64,000 nucleotides of DNA from Asterella californica (Eukaryota > Streptophyta > Marchantiopsida > Marchantiales > Aytoniaceae): assembly GCA_036924285.1 (NCBI GenBank), contig JAYKYS010000002.1, positions 49,305,501 through 49,369,500 of the forward strand, in the 5' to 3' direction. Made by a program: the position numbers and the translations under genes. Positions 35,166-45,326 of this stretch are shown piece after piece. How positions within the stretch are numbered: position 1 is the stretch's first letter; every line of letters starts with the position of its first letter. The notes beneath the pieces are model-generated. The model did not search any database. It was not told where the DNA came from and saw only the letters and a program-made list of their open reading frames with translations.

Positions 35166-35504
35166 TGTTTCCTTCACAGTATAGCAAGCCAAAAGGCAAA
35201 ATCGAAAGAGAATTATAAGCTGCGGACATGCAGATGGGGTGACAACGCACGCTGCCGCAAAAGTGTCGAACAGAGAGGAGAGATAAATAGAGCGGCGGAA
35301 GGAGATTTTCACAATATTCAACCACGCAGCTTTCATGAGTTCTCTCAGAGATAAAGACAACGCCGGCAACGAGATGATCAAGAAGCAAGCTCAATCACAC
35401 CAACAGCAGATCGAAGGGTGCCGGAAAATGGTCGCTGTGGAGAGAAATTATGGTATTTGAGTGCGAGGTGAACTATCTTCTATCGTCGGAGAGGTGTTAA
35501 ATCA

Positions 35505-37537
35505 GTGCAAAAAGAGAATTGGAGCACAAAGAGGAAAGTTCAGTGCAAAAATCACTATCACAGTTTGCAATCTAGAACATACTTGCTCGCACACATGGCT
35601 TATTGGCGTGGTCTTGCATCAAATTCAAAGTTTCTTGCTACTGTTCTGTGTAATAGAGTGGCGATTGATCCGCATACACCTATTCGTAACTTGATGGAAG
35701 AAATCCGAACATCTTTCAACAAGCGAGCACCTTATAACCAGGTGTGGAGAGATAGAGAACATTCGCGTGACTGATTAGAAGGTAACCAAGCCGTCTCGTT
35801 TCACTATATTCCATCAGTGTGTAGAAAGCTTAAAGATGTAGACCTTGAGTGTGTAGTAGATTGGGGAACATGGGAGAATCACCCAACTGTTTTCAGCAGG
35901 TTCTTTGTGTGTCCAAGTGCCATCCGCAACGCATATAGGTTTTTTCAGAGAGTGATCTGCTTAGATGCTTGTCACAGTAAGAGCCGAAAATTTCCATCTC
36001 AGATTTTTCTAGCCACGGTGCTTGATGACGCAAACGAAGCTATCATCCTGGCATTTGCAGTAGCTCCAAGAGAAGATACCTCGAATTGGACGTGGTTCTG
36101 TGGTCTATTGCGTGAGTCGATACATGGGATTTTATCACCCCAAACTGTTATAATCAGTGATCGACAAAAAGGTCTTGAAAAAGCTGTTGCTACAATATTT
36201 TCTGACACAAAACATGAGCACTGTGCACAACACATTCGTACCAACGTGCGCACACGCTTTGGAAAGGATGCTGAGCAGCCGTTTTTAGCATGTCTTTATG
36301 CCCGAACTCGTGAAATGTAAGTTCTTCAAATTTCTTATTGATATGTTTCAAATTGATTTCTTATCTGCTATCGTTCTATTTGCATGAACCATTTCTGCTT
36401 CACTAAGATGGTTACTAATTGGGTTCATTATGTATGAATGCAGGTACGACAGTGTCTTGAGCAAGCTGGCTGATTCCGGAGAAAGAGACAAACAGCTAGG
36501 AGAATACTTACGAGATATCGATCCAGCGAGATATAGTAGGTGTGCCTTTCCTTTACCACGTTATGGGAAGGTTACTTCTAATGTTGCCGAGAGCATGAAC
36601 AATGCTCTCGGACAAATCCGATGGAATGCACCTCTTAAGATTCTACTCGATCTTTGGTATTATAGTATGCAGCAATTTACGAAGCGAAGGACACAGCTTC
36701 ATCACGAGACAAATTTGTTAACGAAATTTGCGAGACTCAGGTTTAATGAGAATGAGCAGGCTGCTGAGGGTTTTCTCTGTCAAATATCGAGCCAAACCAA
36801 GGCCACGGTTTGTTGTCATAGAACTGGAAAGAGTTGTTGTGAAACATTATGTAAACAGTAGAGGTACATGCACTTGTTTGGAGTATCAAGAAATGGCTTG
36901 GTCATGTGGTCACGTGATAGCTTTTGACAGAGAGCTTGGAGAGAGTTCAGTTACACGAGTAGACTCAATTTGATACAGTTCTAGTCTTATTTCAATTTAT
37001 GGCCATTCATTTCTGCCTGCTATGACAACCAATGACTTAGAACCAGTGTGGACTTGTGGACCACCTCCTATAGCTAAGCGTATCAGGGGACACAGAGTAG
37101 TGAGGATAGATAATAATACTCAGTTCTCACAAGCGAGAGCTACCGTTGCAGCTGAAGCAACTGATGATGCTGACGAGAACGTGGCTGAAGATGGAGAAGC
37201 AAATTCTACTGACGGAGTCACTATTGAGAACATTTTATCTTTACATGACATGCCGGTGAATCATTTTTCAAGTTCAAATTTTGCTCATCGAAGGAGAAGA
37301 GTAGTTTCAGTGACTGATCCTTCATCATCTGACCAATTAGGATCACAATCACGATCTACTTTAAGGAGTTGCAGTAGGTGTAAGCAACAAGGACATAACA
37401 GACGGACTTGTCCTGGACAACAAGTAGTTAATGAACCCATTGCTTCTCTTCCAGTGGAGGGCGAGATGTTGGTTGAGGATGAGAACGAGGTAATCTTCAC
37501 TGCATCTAGTGGTGATGAAGATGAGGATGAGGTGTAA
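35505..37537 (+). pseudogene. MuDR/MULE transposase with SWIM finger and zinc knuckle, disrupted
   Basis: The core reads AYWRGLASNSKFLATVL, then a DPHTPIRNLMEEIR block and YNQVWRDREHS, the usual MULE pre-catalytic region. A TGA at 35772-35774 interrupts it. The DDE core has D in CLDACHS (35963), D in ISDRQKG (36159) with C-x2-H in HCAQHI, and E in TSNVAESMN (36589). An intron fits 36317-36443 (GTAAGT...GCAG) in phase. A frameshift near 36765 leads to the SWIM finger (CTCLEY...SCGH). A second stop is at 36971-36973. The C-terminal part has a CCHC knuckle CSRCKQQGHNRRTC and an acidic tail. Another frame shift upstream (about 35590) separates an HTC zinc block. The protein would have cut and moved the element; this copy cannot. 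Confidence 0.88.
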
Positions 37538-37999
37538 TTAGTTGAAGTTTTGTCTAGTTTCAAGTATAGCGTAAGAGTCCTGGAACTGAAGGTCAGATCG
37601 CTTCAAAACAAGAGATATCGTCAAATAACGACGTAACGATGTTGGACGATTATTTTAACGATGGACATTGACACATGTTGCTGGTATGCATCGTCTCATG
37701 TTTTTGAAAGTATTGTCGAGTCGAGTCCCCGTTTGCCTCCACATTTATTCTAAACTCTATAATTTCTTAGCACGAGTTAGTGGTGGGAGCTTTCCATATC
37801 GGCTTGAAAGTCAATCCCTACCCACTCTTATCAAAAATTAGCAGCGTCATGTAAGATCAAAATCACACTGAAACTCTCAAGGATATGCATAAAATGTGAC
37901 AAAAAATATGCCAAAACAATGAACACAGCTGAAAGTTAGTTACCGATCTATTTGGTATGTGCTTGGACATATCCTCTCGTTGATGAATTTTTAAGGAGA

Positions 38000-38262
38000 A
38001 GAGAGAGTTCGTGGATAAGCATAGTAGAGGAGGACAGGAGAGAGTGAAGGGACAGGAGAGGTGAGAGTGAAGCGTGAGGAGAGAGAGTTCAGGGAGAGAG
38101 GGAGGAGAGGAGAGAGTTAAGGGAGAGGAGAGGAGAGATAGGAGAGGCGAGAGAGTGAGAAGAGAGTGCGAAGAGAGGAAAGAGTTCAGGGAGAGGAGAG
38201 TTCAAGGAGAGGCGAGAAGAGAGTGCGAAGAGAGGAGAGAGTGAAGAGGAGAGTGCAACGTG
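38000..38262 (+). promoter_or_regulatory. Purine-rich (GAGAG)n leader upstream of the six-exon gene
   Basis: Almost pure G/A sequence on the + strand for about 260 bp ends some 90 bp before the ATG at 38353. GAGA/CT tracts are common in plant leaders and core promoters. The regulatory role is inferred from position only. Confidence 0.4.
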
Positions 38263-38352
38263 TGTGCAGCGTGTGTAGAGTGTAAAAGGTTTGATAATTC
38301 TTGAGTTTGTTTTGAAATCGAAGTTCCTATTCTGAGCGATTTAATTGCTGTG

Positions 38353-40805
38353 ATGAGAACTCGAGGAGTTGGTCGAGGTCGAGGTCGAGACGATGAGAGA
38401 GGACGAGGTCGAGGCCGCGATGGAGTCACCGGAGAGAGGAGAGTACGAAGAGATGAATCCTGTAAGATATACATCCATGTCTTCGTTTGAATGAGTGTTG
38501 TATTATTTATCAGGGTTAGCGAAACATTCTGTTTCGATGTGATATGCTTGTTAGGGTAGGCGAAACAATCTGTTTCGATGTAAAAAAGTAGTTAGGGTTA
38601 GCGAAACATATTATTTCGCCCATTCTTGTTATTCGTAGTGGACGAAACATACGTGTTTCGTCCATTGTCAAGACGAAACATATATGTTTCGCCTCAAGAG
38701 GAAGGGGGTACCCCTTCCCGATTATCACCGTGGACGAAACATACGTGTTTTACCCACTATGAGATTCGAAACATATATGTTTCGCCTCGAGGGGAAGGGG
38801 TATCCCTTCCTCGATTATCACAGTGGGCGAAACATACTTGTTTCGCCCACTGTCGAGACGAAACATATATGTTTCACCTCGAGGAGAAGAGGTACCCCTT
38901 CCTTCGATTATCACAGTGGACGAAACATACGTGTTTCACCCACTTTCGAGGCGAAACATATATGTTTCACCTCTTGGAGAAGGGGTACCCCTTCCCCGAT
39001 TGTCACAGTGGACGAAACATCGATGTTTCGTCCACTGCGAGAGGTGAAACATATATGTTTCGCCTCGTACCCCTTCCCCGATTATCACAGTGGGCGAAAC
39101 ATCAATGTTTCGTCTCTCCAGAAAGGAGTACCCCTTTGACGATAAATGCAGTGGACGAAACATCGATGTTTCACCCACTCTATTTGTCCCATTCTTTAAC
39201 TATTTTTTATAATATCTTTGTTTCTAGCGGGTGTGGCATTGGAGAGTATGAAGGAGGGACCTTCAATGTTCAAGTATTCTCACGAAGAGGACGAGATATA
39301 TCATTTGAAGTGGTGTTGGGTTTCGAAAGATGAAATGAAAAATTCATTGCTCGGAGTGGAGGAAGAAGCCCTTGACCGACTAGGATTACTCGTTGCTTTT
39401 TCTTTTGACTTTCCTCCTCCGGATGTAAGTAGTCTTTCTTATGTAACTTATTTGGATGCATGGATGCATGGATGTTTTATTTTTATCCTTTATAAGAGGG
39501 ATGTTATTTTCATAACTTCTGTTCGTTTGTAAACCTTTTATATCATTGAGGTTGTTTTTCCTTTTTAATTTTATTTGCAATTCTTTTTATATGGTTAGAT
39601 TATTTATTTTACAAGTTCTATTTTGTATAGAGTTCATCCAGTCATACGATGAGAGAAATCATCGTGCTATTGTACAAGGACAGGAGATAGTGTTGGATGA
39701 GTCGATTTTACGTGAGTCACTTGTTTTACCTATGGGAACAACCATCCCTCGTTCTCATAATGTTAAGAGGAGCATGATAGATGATTGGTTTCCTCAAAAA
39801 GATGAGAAAGAAAAAAGATATTTATTGTGGATGTGTGAGTATCCGGAGTGGAGACCCGTTTTTCAGCTTATCAATTATCTCTTTCTGGCGAGACGACGAC
39901 CAAGAGAAGTACATGGTCATTTAGCTCTATACGTCAAGACAAAAGTAGAGGAGAGAGCCAGAAGATTACGATTGGACGGAATTCATTTTAGATTCTTTGG
40001 ATACGGAGATCTCTCTATCAAAAAACATATGAGCAAGGAGAGATTAGTGAGACATCCAGAGACATGGGTAGGTATGATCTTGACTCACCTCATGATCCAC
40101 ATGGGTATACTTCCTGAGGGAGGACGAGTGGATTCATCGAGGCAACATCAGCCATCATCGAGTAAGACGTTTATTTCTTGTGAGAGTATTGTCTTAGGTT
40201 TCTTTTACTTACATTTTAGTGATTAGTCTTGAATACTTAGTGTTTTAACTCACATTTTACTTTGATGGTTTCAATTCGAGCAGAGTCTTCTCCTCATGGT
40301 CAAGATCCACAGTCTTCGCAGCATGTTATTCCATCATCAAGTAAGAGTTTAGCAATTTAGGGTTTCTTCTTTGTTATGATATAGTTTGTATTATGTTTAA
40401 ACTCTCATCTCATATCATGTGGTGTTTCCAGATCCTACTGTGCAGTCTTCCTCTCCTGGGCAAGATCCTCAATCTTCGCATCATGTTCCTCCTTCGTCAA
40501 GTAAACATATGATAGTTTAATTTGGTTTAGTTCGAGTTTACTTTTATTTTGATTCTTTTCAACTTGTTTCTTAGTTTAGTTTTACTATATTTTATGTGTT
40601 GAGACATATTTAGCTTTTTTTTATATATGTAGATGAGGAAGCTATTCTCATAGCGAGAATTAATCAACTCCATGAAGCCATAAAAAGGAGGGAGGAAGAG
40701 CTTAAGTCCAAAAGTGTTGAACTCGAGCATATGAACTATCAAGTCATGATAGTGAAAGAGGAATTGAGCACGATACGAGCAGCAAAGAGTTCTATCTTCA
40801 TCTAG
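38353..40805 (+). CDS. Six-exon gene inside the MULE: RGR-rich start, transposon-type domain, coiled coil
   Basis: I propose exons 38353-38461, 39228-39424, 39633-40161, 40284-40340, 40432-40500 and 40633-40805. All introns are GT-AG and all junction phases agree (1, 0, 1, 1, 1), giving 377 aa. Residues 1-36 are Arg/Gly-rich (GRGRGRDDERGRGRGRD), suggesting nucleic acid binding. Exon 3 holds HRAIVQGQEIVLDESILRES and LVLPMGTTIPRS, which resembles the plant-mobile or putative-plant-transposon (gag-like) domains; family membership is a guess. Exons 4 and 5 encode near-duplicate peptides (GQDPQSSQHV / GQDPQSSHHV). Exon 6 is a coiled coil (INQLHEAIKRREEELKSK). Intron 1 is filled by a palindrome array. 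No stops or frameshifts occur, unlike in the neighbouring transposase. Confidence 0.62.
38516..39180 (+). repeat. Array of CGAAACA/TGTTTCG palindromes (about 92-bp units)
   Basis: Fifteen near-palindromes of the form CGAAACAT-nn-ATGTTTCG begin near 38521, 38563, 38602, 38643, 38674, 38734, 38767, 38827, 38859, 38920, 38952, 39012, 39045, 39094 and 39156. From 38640 they alternate in units of about 92 bp. Each unit holds a GTGGACGAAACA-type hairpin, a GAGGCGAAACATATATG-type hairpin and a GGAAGGGGTACCCCTTCC-type palindrome. The array sits within intron 1 of the six-exon gene. Confidence 0.9.
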
Positions 40806-41056
40806 TTGCACCTATTGCAAATTGACGTAAGACCTTAATCCTTGACTTGAATGGTCTTTTGGTCCTAGTGGGAGGAAAGGAGCATGAGTTGATGCCAGCG
40901 CGTGAGAGAGGATATGTAGTAGAAACTACATCGAAGCCGTTTATATGATACGTGGCGAGACGTGGAGTGAAGCAGTTTTTAGAAATCTGTCTAGATAAGT
41001 TTCATTTTATCATATGGACTTCTCGGACGGTGTTAAACACGGCCACTTTACTACGT

Positions 41057-42714
41057 TGTCGTGTCGTGGACCGGCTCCTATCTGAAATTCAAACTTCGAT
41101 GCTTGTCGTTCCAAAAACACTCATGATAAGACAAGCTAGGCCCCAGCTTACAGGCTTTTGGCACCATTTCGGATCTTCGTTTTCATCGCATCAGTGGATA
41201 GAGCTCCTTGTCAGCATTCCATAGACACTTTGTCTACTTCGTTTGGACGCCTAGTGGAGAAGTTATGAACTCGAAAGATGGAGAAAATAAGCTAGGCCCC
41301 AGCTTACGGGCTTTTGGCACAACTTCAGATCTTCACTTTTATCGCATAGATGGGTAGAGCTCATTGTCAGCTCTCCATGGGCATCTTGTTTACTTCGTTT
41401 GGACATCTAGTAAAGAAGTTATGCGATTCGAAAGAATGCAAAATCAAGCTAGTCCTTAGTTACTTGCTGATTGGGTATTTGAGGCTTCAGGCGTTATATC
41501 AAAGACGCAAGGGACCAGCTTCATTTATTAATGATAGAACTTCGTACGTACAGAGACTGTGACAAGGGGGCAGCTTAGGGGCTAGCTTGCGTCTGCGACC
41601 TGTCAACGGATGGTTCGGGAGATTTAGGAGTCCAATGCAAGCGCGTAAAGCGTCGTTGGGTTCAGATCTTTGCAGGCTACGCACTGGTTCAAACGGTTTG
41701 GGAAGAGACGGATCGGGGGTTGTGTTCTGAGAGAAGTTGAGACGCAGGAAGGAGATTTGGAGTTTTCGGTTATCTGTGAAGGAGAGTTGGACTGTTCGGG
41801 TCGTTTCAGAGTCTAAACTTGTTGTCCTTGGATCCATCTGGATCAGAACAACGAGTTCTTCAGGAAATTGAAGACGATACGAAGTTTCATCAGGCGGTTT
41901 GGGAGTTTTGAGCGAAATTGGCTCGCAGGGAAGCGCTTACATCAGATTTTTGTTCGCTTGCGACCTGAGATTGGGTTGTTCTTCGCGATCGGTGAGTCAA
42001 GCTCTTCGTTCTTGATGCCTACGCGATCAGAGAGTCTTCATGTACGCATAAGAGAAGACTGTACGTGAATTGGATTGTTGGTTTGGGTGTGGTGAGCAAG
42101 TTTGAGCCGCAGGGAGCTGATTTACGTCAGTTTTTTGCAACTTGCGACCAAATTTCTTGGGTGGTTTTGCAAGGGGAACTCCAAACAGCTTGTTTGGAGT
42201 CTTGTTGGGTTCAGGGTAGCTAGATCTACCTGCAAGAGAAGACGGATATCAGTTTGGACGATCCGTTTGTGCGGTGTGTGCGTTTTTAAGCCGCATGGAG
42301 GAGTTTTTGAAGGTTCGGTCACTTGCGATCAAAAATCGGTGATATCTCGGCTGTTGGGAGTCGGATCTGAAGGTTTCTTGGGTTAACGGAGTCAGCGGAG
42401 GAGACCCTATCGACATCTGAAGTCCGTTCGGCGAAGGGAGGAAGTTCATAGATAGACCTTTTCGGTTTCTTCACTACGGGTTTTGCTCTTTTGAGTTTGT
42501 TAGAATTCTGGTTGGCTATATACAGCTTGTGGTAGCTAGCTTTAGCTAAGAACTTGTACATGGATGTGGTTTGGACTTGGGTTTGGATCGCGTGATACTG
42601 CTGTGGCTCTGCTTGTTAGCAAAGAGAAGTTTCTCTTGCTTTGAGCTACGCTTCGGTGTTTTTGGGTCAGGGTTGTGATTCAAGGGTTGTTTTTAGGGGC
42701 TTTTGAAGCGGGTT
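41057..42714 (+). mobile_element. Nested gypsy LTR fragment, plus orientation
   Basis: It begins TGTCGTGTCGTGGACCGGCTCC, the 5' edge of the element I/II LTR family in its own orientation. It follows that LTR through two 157-bp-type units to about 42714, where the last 240 bp or so are missing. No internal gypsy sequence follows. It lies inside the large TIR element and is therefore younger than that element's insertion, or was carried in it. Confidence 0.88.
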
Positions 42715-43620
42715 TTTGGATATTCACGGGTTTTTGGTCAAGATCCATTTATAGCTCTTAAAAGCTATTGGACCAATATTACCCAGGAGGAGGTAAATAT
42801 CGTATGGAGATCTGTTCCTCATGGAGTTTGTATGGATCTCTACCCTAAACTTCGATGAGATACTTTACTCTTTTTGAGGAAGTCCATAACTTTACCTTGT
42901 AAACAGTTATATTTTGTAATACTCATTTTCATTATCTCATGCTAAGCTACACTAGTTTAAGAGTTTGTCCTGTGAATGGTTGTTGAGCGAAAGCAAAAAT
43001 ACACAACAAGAAACGACAGATTATAAATATTATTGAGAGGGTTTGTACTCAAGGCAGAATATGGGTACTCCTATCCTTTGAAAAACAAAATGCGTTTCTG
43101 AAAAAGAATCCAATATTGATTGGAGCCGAGTACACATCATCGATACTCAACCCCAACAAATTCTGGATTTTTTTTCTCTATACTCGAATTTGGGGATATC
43201 GGGAGGATCGGGAGGCTGAGGTACAGGATGGTTAGGCTTCGGAGAAGCTGTAGGTGAACATCGAGCGAGGTTAAGAGCTCGCTACAAACCGAAACATGCG
43301 TTTCTGGAAAAGAATCCAGTATTGATTGGAGCCGAGTACACATCATCGATACTCGGCTCCAAGCAATTCTGGATTCTATTCCACTATACTCAAATTTGAA
43401 GATATCGGGAGGCTGAGGTACAAGTTGGCTGGGATGGGAGAAGCAGTAGGTGGACATCGAGGTTAGGAGGACGACGAATAGTTTTCATGCGGATGAAGAA
43501 CTTCCATGAACCACAAGCAATTACTTGGTTTATTTCTTGCACTTCCTGCAGAGATTTTGTAAAGCGATCAGAGAAATCGCTACAAAGCTAATTTAAAGAT
43601 TAAGGTTTTGGGCATCCAGA
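42715..43620. other. Non-coding stretch with a 206-bp tandem duplication
   Basis: The sequence from about 43091 repeats at 43297 (period 206), sharing TGCGTTTCTG and GATTGGAGCCGAGTACACA. No gene is seen. The second copy contains a strong hairpin, listed separately. Confidence 0.6.
43311..43377. repeat. 28-bp stem hairpin in the 206-bp repeat
   Basis: Arms 43311-43338 and 43350-43377 pair with two mismatches around an 11-base loop. The first copy of the tandem repeat has a decayed version on its right arm. Confidence 0.85.
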
Positions 43621-43621
43621 C

Positions 43622-43985
43622 CTCGTGTTTCGTCTCAAAGGGCGAAACATCATGTTTCGCTGTCTGCAAAGTGTACCCCAACGTCAAAGGGCGAAACATC
43701 ATGTTTCGCCTCTGACTAATCGTCACGAGACGAAACACGAAAGCAGACTTCGCCGACTAAAAGTCAGAGGGCAAAACATCATGTTTCGCCCTCTGCAAAG
43801 TGTACCCCAACGTTTCACCTCCGACTAATCGTCACGAGGCGAAACACTCTCTGTTTCGCCCACTGGGTTATGATCTAGAGACGAAACATGACGAAACATC
43901 ATGTTTCATCTCCGAGTAATCGTCACGAGGCGAAACACTCTCTGTTTCGTCTATATAGTGGGCGAAACATGTATGTCTCGCCTCC
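43622..43985. repeat. Second array of CGAAACA/TGTTTCG palindromes
   Basis: Palindromes such as GGCGAAACATCATGTTTCGCC recur near 43640, 43689, 43769, 43838, 43889, 43930 and 43959. They are separated by GACTAATCGTCACGAG spacers and half sites. The core is the same as in the 38516-39180 array, but the spacers differ. It lies just past the 3' end of the RPA-like gene. Confidence 0.88.
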
Positions 43986-44047
43986 CATTGGATAATGTTT
44001 TGTATAGGGTATTCACGACAGGTGACATCAACAAGGAGCAAAGGTTA

Positions 44048-44956
44048 CTAGTTTTCCTCGAAAGCACATGCCTGAGTTCTGAAAACTGTATTGAATTCAA
44101 CTTTATTATAAAACCGATGAACCATTAACACTTGGTTCGATTTACAATCATCGTACAACTCTTTCAGTTTCCGTAATGCCTCTACTAATTCTAACAGTTC
44201 TTCTTTCTCTTGGCGTCTAAGCTCTATTACAACATGCAAATCCCGAGCAATACCTTCTAAGCTCTGTTCAGTCTCTTCTGATTTTTCAACCAGTGCTAGT
44301 ACTCGATAATGTAAACGCTCTATCTCAACAAGCTCCGCAATATTGCCCACTGTAGATATTTCACTTTCTACTGAAGGAAAAAATGTCACACTATCCATGG
44401 CAGTGGCAAGATCTTCTATAACGTCTTCGAACTCATCTAACTCATCTAGCTCATGCTCCACATCGAACACAGTAAACCGATTTTGCTTCGTATTCATACC
44501 TATTTTGAATCGCCATTTCTTTTTGCAAACAACATTGAAAATGCTATCTTGTTCATCCAAAGATAACTTCTCAAACTCTTCCGCAGTGATCCCTAATAGT
44601 TTTTCTCCAATACTCCACACAATGGCTATGGGTAAGGCTGCTTCTGGACCATCACTTACACTATAATCGATCAATCTTAAACGAAACGGATATTGTCTTT
44701 TACTTCCCCTCTGATCACAAGCGTGCCAAGTCTTCCTACTATCAGATTGCGAGTGATTGAAATATAGCATCTTCCTTGCAAAGCTTGACGAGGTCTGTGT
44801 CTGTTCTATCACTTGCTTGAAACATCCTGGAAAATTACAAGCAACGTACGATACAGAACTCCACTTCCGATATTTGATTATGCGTTGAATAGAAGCTACC
44901 ACCCACATGGAAGGCATATTACTTATACACTCTTCAAGTTCTACCAACAAACACAT
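44048..44956 (-). CDS. RPA1 C-terminal-domain-like (OB-fold) protein with coiled coil
   Basis: The 302-aa frame starts at a true ATG. Residues 17-165 follow the order of the replication protein A large-subunit C-terminal domain. WVVASIQRIIKYRKW comes first, then a zinc-ribbon start with Cys40 and Cys45 (CNFPGC) and Cys80 (HACDQRG). The fourth Cys appears lost. FRLRLIDYSVSD and a GEKLLGITAEEFEKL block follow, then FTVFDVE. RPA binds single-stranded DNA in replication and repair in the nucleus. Residues 200-290 are a charged coiled coil, not part of RPA. It lacks RPA's N-terminal domains; further upstream exons are possible. It lies just inside the right TIR of the MULE. Confidence 0.68.
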   Translation of the reverse strand: MCLLVELEECISNMPSMWVVASIQRIIKYRKWSSVSYVACNFPGCFKQVIEQTQTSSSFARKMLYFNHSQSDSRKTWHACDQRGSKRQYPFRLRLIDYSVSDGPEAALPIAIVWSIGEKLLGITAEEFEKLSLDEQDSIFNVVCKKKWRFKIGMNTKQNRFTVFDVEHELDELDEFEDVIEDLATAMDSVTFFPSVESEISTVGNIAELVEIERLHYRVLALVEKSEETEQSLEGIARDLHVVIELRRQEKEELLELVEALRKLKELYDDCKSNQVLMVHRFYNKVEFNTVFRTQACAFEEN

Positions 44957-44974
44957 TCTGGAGTTCTGTCACCT

Positions 44975-45120
44975 CTACTCAAGCTCTGTGGACTTCGATT
45001 CAATGCGCTCAAGCTCTCTCGCCTTCGATTCAACGCGCTCAAGCTCTTTCTCTACTCAAACTCTCCCACCTTCGATTCAACGCGTTCAACCTCTTCCACT
45101 CAAAAGCTCTCAAGCTCTCC
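44975..45120 (-). promoter_or_regulatory. Repetitive purine-rich leader upstream of the RPA-like gene
   Basis: On the minus strand this is G/A-rich with three or four copies of a unit containing CGCGTTGAATCGAAG and AGAGCTTGAG. It stands directly before the ATG at 44956. The parallel with the GAGA tract before the six-exon gene is notable; function is inferred. Confidence 0.35.
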
Positions 45121-45196
45121 TGCTTTTGTAACACGACGATGTGAAGCAAGCTTCAGTTTCTGAACTTCTATTCCCACGTCTTAGTCTGAGTCGGTG

Positions 45197-45326
45197 TGGT
45201 TTCTATAGTCTGAACTGTATTCTGACATGGCACAATTACTTGCTTTACGTGCTACTGCAGGTTAGGGTCCGATCAAGAAGAGAATTATAAGAAGGGTCCG
45301 ATCAAATCCGCGATTCGTTCTGGGGT
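45197..45326 (-). repeat. Right terminal inverted repeat
   Basis: Inverted match to 34531-34660. It carries two GGGTCCGATCAA motifs at about 45266 and 45294, with spacing similar to the left end. Confidence 0.85.

Larger units (their letters stand above)
34531..45326 (+). mobile_element. Large composite MULE-type DNA transposon (about 10.8 kb)
   Basis: The two ends are inverted copies of each other for about 130 bp, starting ACCCCAGAACGAATCGCGGA. A MuDR-type transposase lies next to the left end on +, a spliced gene lies in the middle on +, and an RPA1-like gene lies next to the right end on -. A gypsy LTR fragment is nested at 41057-42714. Flanking 9-mers (CTTGATCGG / AATGATCCA) share only the central TGATC, so a clean 9-bp target duplication is not shown. 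Long TIRs with transposase are typical of MULEs; the RPA-like passenger is not. Confidence 0.78.

Noticed and set aside
38516..39180. CRISPR-like array of palindromic repeats
   Set aside because: Repeats and spacers are both repetitive, spacers are not unique, and the context is a plant transposon intron.
38626..39333. 235-codon frame across the palindrome array (and 38684-39139)
   Set aside because: The frames arise from the repeat period; the encoded peptides are repeats of KHTCF/ETYMF type without a start context, and splice sites place this stretch in an intron.
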